Assembly (NCBI GenBank): GCA_903893335.1
Contig: CAITLX010000215.1
Location: forward strand, 1 to 12,300
Reading direction: 5' to 3'
From: an uncultured delta proteobacterium
Lineage (GTDB): Bacteria; Myxococcota_A; Polyangia; Polyangiales; Polyangiaceae
DNA: 12,300 bases
Shown here piece after piece: positions 6,610 through 12,300 of this stretch (position 1 is its first letter; each line of letters starts with the position of its first letter). Below the pieces are notes generated by a model, which was not told the DNA's origin, made no database searches, and saw only the letters and a list, made by a program, of their open reading frames with translations. The position numbers were made by a program, and so were the translations under genes.

Positions 6610-6999
6610 ATGCCTGGTCCGACCGGAGTGAAGCGTGGGCAGCGTGTGGCCGAGCGCATTCGCGAGGAGATCGCGGCGGCGCTCGCGCGCGACGTGAGCG
6701 ATCCGCGCATCGTCGACACCGTCGTCACGCGCGTCGAGGTCACCGACGACCTCTCCATCGCGCACGTCTTCGTGCGCGCGGTGGTCGGCGAGAGCAGCGA
6801 GGCCGACCGCAAACGGCTGATCGCGGGGCTGACCGCCGCGCAGCGCAGGCTGCGCCGCATCGTCGGCGCGAAGCTCGCGCTGCGCCGCGCCCCCGATCTC
6901 AACTTCCACTACGACGTCGGGGCCGACGCGAGCGACCGCGTCGGCGCGCTGCTCGCCGAGATCGAGCGCGAGCGACGCGGGTCGGGCGAGTCGAGCTGA
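6610..6999 (+). CDS. rbfA: 30S ribosome-binding factor RbfA
   Basis: RbfA is a KH-like protein that binds the 30S subunit near the 5' helix of 16S rRNA and is needed for late 16S maturation and cold adaptation. The 129-residue product shows the family pattern: RVAERIREEIAAALARDVSDPR (first helix and loop, about residues 12-34), a strand VTRVEVTDDLSIAHVFV, a helix with LTAAQRRLRRIVGAKL, the strand LRRAPDLNFHYD and the closing ASDRVGALLAEIERER helix. The length is typical. The start lies 3 bp after the DUF503 stop and follows a strong AGGAGG. It is the last plus-strand gene here: truB, which often follows rbfA, is absent and the next gene is convergent. Confidence 0.95.
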   Translation: MPGPTGVKRGQRVAERIREEIAAALARDVSDPRIVDTVVTRVEVTDDLSIAHVFVRAVVGESSEADRKRLIAGLTAAQRRLRRIVGAKLALRRAPDLNFHYDVGADASDRVGALLAEIERERRGSGESS

Positions 7000-7027
7000 G
7001 AGTCGGTCGCCGCGTCGCGGTCGTGGG
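7000..7027. other. Convergent intergenic gap
   Basis: Only 28 bp separate the stops of rbfA (plus strand) and the lipoprotein gene (minus strand). I see a short GC palindrome (CCGCG-T-CGCGG) but no T-tract in either direction, so no intrinsic terminator is supported. Termination would have to be rho-dependent or lie within the neighbouring genes. Confidence 0.5.
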
Positions 7028-9313
7028 TCAGCGCAGGGCGGCGGCGCGCGACTCGGAGCGCTCCCACATGCGCACGTAGCCCTCGGCCGAGCGGAACATC
7101 GGCTCGAGGTCGGCGTCGGACATGCCGATGTGGCGCGCGTCCTCGATGAGCTCCGGCAGCATCCCGACGTGGACGAAGCCCTCGGTGTCGAAGTCGACGG
7201 CGCGGTTCCCGAGCTGAGGGCGCGAGAAGGAGACGTCGCCGCCGAAGGCCGTGAACGGGTACGTGATGCCGGCGGTCTGCGCGGCCGAGCAGCCCGCGTC
7301 GACGCCGAAGCGCGGGCCCGGTGCGCCCGCGAAGCCGTTCGAGTCGAACCCGACGCCCAGCGCCGGGTAGCCCCCGTGGGCGGTGATGCTCGCGACGCGG
7401 TCGCGGTAGGCGCGCGCGGCGTCGGGGTTGGCCGGGTCCTGGCAGCGAGGGAGCTTCGCGGTCGAGACGCCGCCGAGGGCGTAGAGGTCGCCGGCGTTGC
7501 TCCTGCCGTGCGTGCCGGCGGCGGGGTAGTCGTACGCGTGCAGCAGCTCGTACGCGCGCTGGTAGGCGCGCTTGGGCAGGTGGTCGACCTCGACGATCAT
7601 CCCGCGGAGCATCATCTCGTGCAGCAGCGTCTCGCCGAGCGGTTGCAGCCCGGCGCGCTGGCAGTACTCGCCCGGCAGCGCGGGCTCCTTCAGCTTGGTG
7701 AGGTAGGGCAGCAGCGTGCCGATCGGTGACGTCGCGAGGCCGGACACGTCGACGGGCGGTGGCCCGGCGTAGTCGTCGCGCGGGGCGTTGAGGCCGCCGA
7801 ACTTCACCGCGCCGTGGTCGAAGCCCCCCTCGACGTCGGGGCAGTCGACGTCGCTGAAATTGCCGAAGTAGCCGCTGTTGCCCATGTTGCCGATCTCGAT
7901 GAAGCCGCGGTGCCCGTCGCCGGCCGAGAAGGCGTTGTCGTACTTGTGGACGGGGAAGACGGCGCGCACGCCGCGCGCGTAGTAGTCGTCGAGCTTGGCG
8001 CGCACCGTCGCCTCGTCGCACGCGGGGTAGCCGGGTCGCGCGCGGACGAAGCAGTCGAAGAGGTTGGAGGTCTCGATGCCGAGGATGACGGCGAGCTTGC
8101 CCGCGCCGATGACGCTGCGCGCCTCGGCGGGCGTCGTGACGACGCGGAACCACCCGCGCCCCGGGCCGCCCGACTGCGCGTCGACGTAGCGCTCGAGGGC
8201 GCGCGTCGCGTCGAGGATCTGATCGACGCTGACCATCTCGTTGCACGAGATGCGCTGGGGCTGCGCGTGGATGCCGACCGCCAGCGCGCACAGCACCTCG
8301 TTGGTCGTCGCGTGCTGCACCATCAGGCGCACGCCGCCGAGCCAGGCGCGCTCGAGCCACCGGTAGTACATGCGCTGGTGCGTCGTGCTCGTCGCGACCT
8401 TGGGCCAGTCGACGAAGTCGGGGTAGCCCACCGTGTGGTGGTTGAAGCTCCCCGTGTCGGCGGCGACCAGGATGCCCGCCGCGCTCGTGGCGTCGAACGG
8501 CGCCCCCCCCATGAAGTAGCCGACGACGTCCTTGCGGCCGTCGGCCCCGTGAAAGGGCTCGCAGCTACCGAGCGCGTGCTCGACGCCGAGCGGGTGGAAC
8601 GGCGCGCCGTGGAACACGCCGCCTGCGCCGAACGCCAGGTTGGTGAACATGTGCTCGTGCGCGTCGACGATGCCGAAGAGATCGCCGTCGGCGAAGTGGG
8701 TCTTCGTCGGGGTGCCCGTCGCGTCGACCGTGAGCTCGGGGAAGGGGGCGCAGCCCGCGCTCGGGTAGAACGCCACGCGCGCGGCGCCTGCCGCGTCCGT
8801 CACGAGCCCGCCGACCCCGACGTAGGCGCCGGTGGCGTGGCTCCGCAGGACGAACCTGCCGGGCTGCGCGTCGGCAGGCTGCACGTCCCACTCGGCGGGC
8901 GAGACGAAGCCGTCCTCGTTGCGCGTGACGTCGGACTCGAGCGTCTGCGCGCGGCCGAGCGCGCCCCCGTCGCCGGCGACGACGAAGCGCCCGTCGCCGT
9001 CGCGCAGCAGGTACGTGCCGAGGTCGGCCGGTCGCAGCGTGAGCTTGGCCGCCGAGGCGACGTCCTTGCCGCTGAACGCGAAGCTCGCGCCGTCGCCGGA
9101 GGCCACGAGCAGCGCTCCTGCGTCGCGCCCCTGCTCCGCGCCATCGACGACGAAGCAGCCCCCCGCGAGGCCGTGCAGGTCCCCCGCGTACGCGCCTGGA
9201 CGCGCGCCGTAGCTCGGCAGCGGCAGGAGGGGCTCGTCCGTCGTGCAGCCGACAGACGAGAAGAGCGACGTCGCGAGGACGCAGGTGAGCAGCGTCGTGC
9301 GGGGCAAGGACAT
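7028..9313 (-). CDS. Probable lipoprotein: beta-trefoil-like domain plus M19-like metal-dependent hydrolase
   Basis: The 761-residue product starts at ATG 9313 with a weak GGAA upstream. Residues 1-22 form a signal peptide (hydrophobic 7-18); Cys23 is preceded by S-V-G, a poor lipobox because -3 is Ser, so lipidation is likely but not certain. Residues about 35-200 look like a beta-trefoil (fascin/ricin-like) module, with repeated strands such as GTYLLRDGDGRFVV and GRFVLRSHATGAYVGV. Residues about 210-750 form a TIM-barrel amidohydrolase-type domain. Candidate metal ligands in order are H219-E-H221, E414 (GIETSN), D577-H578 (VEVDHL), H602 (THGRSN) and D657 (GVGFDSNGF). Order and context match membrane dipeptidase (peptidase M19), except that M19 has HxD at the first site and is shorter (about 350-400 residues). 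The substrate is unknown; the product should be outside the cytoplasm. It is the last gene of a minus-strand trio. Confidence 0.75.
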   Translation of the reverse strand: MSLPRTTLLTCVLATSLFSSVGCTTDEPLLPLPSYGARPGAYAGDLHGLAGGCFVVDGAEQGRDAGALLVASGDGASFAFSGKDVASAAKLTLRPADLGTYLLRDGDGRFVVAGDGGALGRAQTLESDVTRNEDGFVSPAEWDVQPADAQPGRFVLRSHATGAYVGVGGLVTDAAGAARVAFYPSAGCAPFPELTVDATGTPTKTHFADGDLFGIVDAHEHMFTNLAFGAGGVFHGAPFHPLGVEHALGSCEPFHGADGRKDVVGYFMGGAPFDATSAAGILVAADTGSFNHHTVGYPDFVDWPKVATSTTHQRMYYRWLERAWLGGVRLMVQHATTNEVLCALAVGIHAQPQRISCNEMVSVDQILDATRALERYVDAQSGGPGRGWFRVVTTPAEARSVIGAGKLAVILGIETSNLFDCFVRARPGYPACDEATVRAKLDDYYARGVRAVFPVHKYDNAFSAGDGHRGFIEIGNMGNSGYFGNFSDVDCPDVEGGFDHGAVKFGGLNAPRDDYAGPPPVDVSGLATSPIGTLLPYLTKLKEPALPGEYCQRAGLQPLGETLLHEMMLRGMIVEVDHLPKRAYQRAYELLHAYDYPAAGTHGRSNAGDLYALGGVSTAKLPRCQDPANPDAARAYRDRVASITAHGGYPALGVGFDSNGFAGAPGPRFGVDAGCSAAQTAGITYPFTAFGGDVSFSRPQLGNRAVDFDTEGFVHVGMLPELIEDARHIGMSDADLEPMFRSAEGYVRMWERSESRAAALR

Positions 9314-9343
9314 CAGGTTCCGGCGAGGGTAGGCCGGAGGAGG

Positions 9344-9364
9344 GCGCGGCGTCACGCGCCGCGC
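9344..9364 (-). other. Intercistronic GC hairpin
   Basis: GCGCGGCG and CGCCGCGC form a perfect 8-bp stem around a 5-nt loop, in the 68-bp gap between the small exported-protein gene and the lipoprotein gene. No T-tract follows on the minus strand, so it is not an intrinsic terminator. It could stabilise or partition the polycistronic mRNA. In sequence this GC-rich, chance formation is possible. Confidence 0.35.
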
Positions 9365-9381
9365 GAACCCCGCGCTCGCGG

Positions 9382-9894
9382 TCAGCTCTTCTTCTTGAAC
9401 GCGCCGAGGTGCGTGACGTACCAGCCGCCGGCCCACGAGATGACCGTGTGCACGTCGAGCGTGTGCGTGCGGCCGTCGAGCTCGTAGCGCAGCTTGCCGT
9501 GGAAGCTGCGGTGGTAGCCGATCTTGTTCCACTCCTTGCCCGGCGCGACCCAGGTCGGCGGCGTGCCGAGCTCGAACGAGACGAAGCGCGCGCCCTCCCA
9601 CGAGCGACGCTTGCGCGCCATCTCGCGCACGTCGCGGTGGTAGGCCGCGAGGAGCTGCGCGTGGTAGCGGCCCGGGTCGGCGACGTCCTTCAGCGGGAGG
9701 AACGGCTCGCGCGGGAAGAAGAAGTCGTCGGCGAGCTCGGGCTTGCCCTGCACGAGCGCGTCGAGCAGGTGCGCTGCGCGCGTCGCGAGGTCGTCGCTCG
9801 CGAGCGCGGGGCGCTCGTGGTTGTCCGACGCTGCCGCCGAGGCGCCGGCGTCGGGCGCGTCGTCGGCCGCGGCGGTGCTCGCGAAGGCGAGCAC
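9382..9894 (-). CDS. Small exported protein of unknown function (possibly NTF2-like fold)
   Basis: From GTG 9894 the product is 170 residues, but the true start is probably further upstream. The same frame continues to at least 9927 and reads LRALRFASLVAVLAFASTAA, an excellent Sec signal peptide ending in an AAA-D cleavage site, whereas GTG 9894 keeps only its second half. No ATG, GTG or TTG exists in the added stretch; CTG 9927 and CTG 9945 are the only near-start codons. The mature part begins with an Asp/Ala-rich linker. It continues as a compact domain with a helical half (ATRAAHLLDALVQGKPELADDFFF and AYHRDVREMARKRR regions) and a strand-rich half ending GGWYVTHLGAFKKK. The final pattern resembles SnoaL/NTF2-like proteins, but I do not recognise the family. 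It lies between the OmpA gene and the lipoprotein gene, probably in one operon. Confidence 0.7.
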   Translation of the reverse strand: MLAFASTAAADDAPDAGASAAASDNHERPALASDDLATRAAHLLDALVQGKPELADDFFFPREPFLPLKDVADPGRYHAQLLAAYHRDVREMARKRRSWEGARFVSFELGTPPTWVAPGKEWNKIGYHRSFHGKLRYELDGRTHTLDVHTVISWAGGWYVTHLGAFKKKS

Positions 9895-9949
9895 CGCGAC
9901 GAGCGAGGCGAAGCGAAGGGCGCGCAGAGGTGAGCCCGGTCTCAGAGAG

Positions 9950-9989
9950 CGCCCGTCTTGCCTTCGATCAGAAGTCGCCCGTCTTGCCT
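9950..9989. repeat. 14-bp direct repeat just after the OmpA-gene stop
   Basis: CGCCCGTCTTGCCT occurs at 9950-9963 and again at 9976-9989, a 26-bp period. The similarity extends partly beyond the exact 14 bp (TCAGA on the low-coordinate side of the first copy, TCAGAAG before the second). The second copy touches the stop codon of the OmpA gene (9989-9991). It looks like a small tandem duplication in the intergenic spacer. Confidence 0.7.
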
Positions 9990-12300
9990 CAGAACGGCAG
10001 GGGCTTGTTCTTCGGCTTCTCGACGGCCGGCTTCTGGGCCTTGTCCTTCTTGGCCGCGGGCTCGGCGGCAGCCTTGGGGGCCGAGCCGTCCTGGTCGAGG
10101 ATGATGAACTGCACGCGACGGTTGCGCGAGCGGCCGCCGTCGGTGACGTTCGGCGCGACGGGCTTGTCGGAGCCGTAGCCGCGCGCGGTGAGGCGCGAGG
10201 GCTCGACGCCGTGGCCGAGCAGCCAGGTGCGCACGGCGTTGGCGCGCTGATCGCTCAGCACCTTGTTGTGATCGGCCGAGCCGACGTTGTCGGTGTGGCC
10301 CTGGATCTCGAGGCGCTTGATGCGCGGCGTGCGCACGATGGTGTCGGCGAGCTCGGTGAGCAGCGCGGTCGAGTCGGTGGCGATGTTCGCCGAGCCGGTC
10401 TCGAAGTGCACCTGCTGCTTGATGCGCACCTCCTTGTCGGTCACCTCGACGAGGGCGCTCTTCGGGCGCTTGTGCGCGACGATGTCCGAGCGGACGTCCT
10501 CGCGGGCGCGCACGTCGGCGCTCTGCACTTGCAGCATGTAGCCCGCCGCGTCGGCCTTGAGGCTCACGGTGCCGGGCTGCAGACCCTCGAACCGGAAGGC
10601 GCCGGTCGCGTCGGTCTGGAGCTGGACCTCCTTGCCCTGGCCGTCGGTGAGCTTGATGGTCGCGCTCGCGAGCGGGGCCATGCCGTCGGCGTCGAGGACG
10701 CGACCGACGACCGCGCCGACGCGCGGCAGCGCCTCGAGGGCGCAATCGACGTCGAACGTGGACTGCGCGTTGTCACCCGTGGCCGGGGCGGCGGGGGCAG
10801 CGGGAGCCGCCGGCGCAGCGGGGGCCGGAGCGACGGCTGCCTGCGGCTGAAGCACGGGGCCGCCCCAGGGCGAGGTCGCGGGCGCGGTGCCCCACGCAGA
10901 CGCGGGGGGAGCAGCGGCGGCGGGCGCGGCTGCGGCGGGCGGGGGCGCGGAGAGACCCACGGTGACGGTGCACTGGCCGTCCTTGTAGCCGTCGGCGTGG
11001 ACCGCGAAGGTGTACGAGCCCGGCTCGACGTCGGCCGAGAGGAAGCGCCCGTCGAGGCCGCTCGCCATGGCCGTCGTCGTGCGGCCCTCCCAGCGGACGA
11101 TGGCGTTGGCCACGCCGTCCTGCTTGTCCTTCTCGTGCACGAAGCCGCGGATCTTGCGCTCGGCCTTGGCGACCGCCTCGGCCTTCTTGGGCTCGGGGGG
11201 CGGCGGCTCCTGCGCGTCGATCGCCCAGCCGAGGCCGAGCCAGAGGTCCCACTTGGGCGTGGGGGCGAGCTCCTCGAGGAAGGTCGAGGTGCCGGAGGTG
11301 CCGACGTCGATGGCTGCGAGGGCCTCGAGCCCCTTGACGAAGGGGTAGCCGCGCACGCCGAGCGTGAGCGTCGACGGGATGGTCGAGAAGCTCGCGTTGT
11401 TGCCGAGGCAGGCGTCGCCCGAGTAGCTCTTCGCCGGGTCGCACGTGTAACCCTGACGGTTGATCGGGATGCCGAGGTTCCACTCGAGGAACGGGCGGAC
11501 CTTCTCGAACATGCCCTCGACGCCGAGGCCGATGAGGAACGAATCGACGCGGTTGATGCCGAGGCCGAAGCGCTCGATGCGCGTGATGGGCGCCGCGCGG
11601 CGCGTCTCGGTGCCCGAGATGAGCTTGCCCGAGTTGTCGAAGAAGTAGCCGAGGTTGCCGTGCAGGCGCAGCGGGGTGCCGCCGCCCTTGGGCTCGCGGA
11701 AGTCGGCGGTCGCCGCGCCGCGCAGGCGAACGCTCGTGCCCGCGCCGTCGATGCCCACGCCGCCCGTGCCGTTGAGGAACACGAGCTCGGTGGTGCCGCC
11801 GAAGCTGAGCGTCTGGCCCGGCTTCGGGGGCATGAACGCCTTGAGGCCGAGGGTGGTGTCGCCGAGCACCTGCAGCAGCTCGGGGCGGCCGTGGTTGTTC
11901 GAGTTGGCGAAGTTGCGGAACGAGCCGAAGGCCTCGAGCCAGTCGGTCGCGGAGACCGAGAGGCCGAGCGCGCCGCCGAAGTGGCTGACGCTGTCGTCGG
12001 TGATGGGGCCCGCGCACGGCGTGCCGGCGTTGCAGAGGAAGTTGGAGCCGGTGAACCAGTCGGTGAGCACCGTCAGGCGGAACGTGCCTGCGGGGCCGCC
12101 CGTGGCCGAGACCATGTGCAGCAGGCCGGTCGCGCCCGAGACGCTGTTCTGCTCGAGCAGAGAGGCAGCGCGCGCGTCGGCGGGGGACTCGGCCGCGGCC
12201 GGAGCCTTGGCGGTCGCGGCGCCGCGGGCGCTCGCGCCCGACGGGCCGACGCTGGCGCCGAACGACCAGCCTGCGCCTGCAGCGGGAGCAGCGGCGGGCG
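9989..12300 (-). CDS. OmpA-family outer-membrane/peptidoglycan-binding protein, N-terminus beyond right edge
   Basis: At least 769 residues are visible; the frame stays open to the right edge, so ATG 12115 is internal and the signal peptide is missing. Order of parts by coordinate: an Ala-rich stretch (12300-12180); a large probable beta-barrel region (about 12170-11220) with Cys pairs such as CNAGTPC and aromatic-rich alternating strands; a Pro/Glu/Lys hinge; a carboxypeptidase-regulatory-like beta-sandwich (about 11160-10965); an Ala/Pro linker (about 10955-10760); a second such domain (about 10715-10535); and a C-terminal OmpA domain (about 10445-10105). The last carries HTDNVG (near 10281-10297), LSDQRANAV and GGRSRNRRV (to 10110). 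The HTD Asp and the LSxxRA Arg are the residues that hold diaminopimelate in OmpA domains. It ends in a Lys/Pro/Ala tail with terminal Phe. The role is to tie the outer membrane to the cell wall; it is the first of three minus-strand genes. Confidence 0.9.
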   Translation of the reverse strand, partial: PAAAPAAGAGWSFGASVGPSGASARGAATAKAPAAAESPADARAASLLEQNSVSGATGLLHMVSATGGPAGTFRLTVLTDWFTGSNFLCNAGTPCAGPITDDSVSHFGGALGLSVSATDWLEAFGSFRNFANSNNHGRPELLQVLGDTTLGLKAFMPPKPGQTLSFGGTTELVFLNGTGGVGIDGAGTSVRLRGAATADFREPKGGGTPLRLHGNLGYFFDNSGKLISGTETRRAAPITRIERFGLGINRVDSFLIGLGVEGMFEKVRPFLEWNLGIPINRQGYTCDPAKSYSGDACLGNNASFSTIPSTLTLGVRGYPFVKGLEALAAIDVGTSGTSTFLEELAPTPKWDLWLGLGWAIDAQEPPPPEPKKAEAVAKAERKIRGFVHEKDKQDGVANAIVRWEGRTTTAMASGLDGRFLSADVEPGSYTFAVHADGYKDGQCTVTVGLSAPPPAAAAPAAAAPPASAWGTAPATSPWGGPVLQPQAAVAPAPAAPAAPAAPAAPATGDNAQSTFDVDCALEALPRVGAVVGRVLDADGMAPLASATIKLTDGQGKEVQLQTDATGAFRFEGLQPGTVSLKADAAGYMLQVQSADVRAREDVRSDIVAHKRPKSALVEVTDKEVRIKQQVHFETGSANIATDSTALLTELADTIVRTPRIKRLEIQGHTDNVGSADHNKVLSDQRANAVRTWLLGHGVEPSRLTARGYGSDKPVAPNVTDGGRSRNRRVQFIILDQDGSAPKAAAEPAAKKDKAQKPAVEKPKNKPLPF

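Noticed and set aside
828..6902. A continuous open frame of about 2,000 codons on the minus strand, antisense to rimP through rbfA
   Set aside because: It mirrors the codon bias of the plus-strand genes. Its product is low-complexity (Leu/Asp/Ala/Arg-rich) with no domain pattern, and the plus strand carries six recognisable conserved genes. Such long antisense frames are expected when third codon positions are almost always G or C.
9344..9364. Intercistronic hairpin as a terminator ending the OmpA transcript
   Set aside because: The stem is strong, but no T-tract follows on the minus strand.
7814..9487. Plus-strand open frame of about 550 codons antisense to the lipoprotein gene
   Set aside because: Val/Ala/Arg/Asp-rich shadow sequence without motifs; the minus-strand frame has a signal peptide and a clear set of metal-ligand motifs.
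12113..12115. ATG 12115 as the start of the OmpA-family protein
   Set aside because: The frame remains open to the right edge and encodes a plausible mature N-terminal region, and no signal peptide follows this ATG; the real start must lie outside the window.

Overview
The window is very GC-rich and gene-dense. It encodes a diderm bacterium, most likely a member of the Myxococcota (the former myxobacterial Deltaproteobacteria). That placement is inferred from base composition, the OmpA-family protein with extra carboxypeptidase-regulatory-like domains, and the DUF2723 protein; no rRNA or phylogenetic marker analysis was possible here.

Layout. (1) Positions 1-359, minus strand: the N-terminal part of a DUF2723 membrane protein (predicted glycosyltransferase-like), cut by the left edge. 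(2) Positions 360-567: a divergent intergenic region. It carries a textbook intrinsic terminator (477-504, plus strand), a second long stem (505-553), and an upstream segment able to form an alternative, antiterminator-like pairing. (3) Positions 568-6999, plus strand: the conserved transcription/translation operon rimP - nusA - ylxR/ylxQ fusion - infB - ylxP (DUF503) - rbfA. It has tight spacing, a 4-bp stop/start overlap at infB and a 3-bp gap at rbfA. (4) Positions 7028-12300, minus strand, read right to left: an OmpA-family cell-wall-anchoring outer-membrane protein (5' end beyond the right edge), a small exported protein of unknown function, and a probable lipoprotein. The last has a beta-trefoil-like N-terminus and a metal-dependent hydrolase domain resembling membrane dipeptidases (M19). 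The two blocks converge with a 28-bp gap at 7000-7027.

How the genes work together. The plus-strand operon joins transcription elongation/termination control (NusA), 30S maturation (RimP, RbfA), RNA-binding accessory proteins (YlxR/YlxQ, YlxP) and translation initiation (IF2). The terminator lies in its leader, so the operon may be controlled by attenuation to which NusA itself responds; this is an inference. The minus-strand trio looks like a cell-envelope operon: all three products appear to be exported, and the genes are separated by about 70-95 bp.

I see no mobile element, CRISPR array, tRNA or rRNA. The points most worth a second look are the structured nusA-operon leader, the unusual HxH-containing M19-like lipoprotein, and the small exported protein whose signal peptide seems to begin upstream of any standard start codon.
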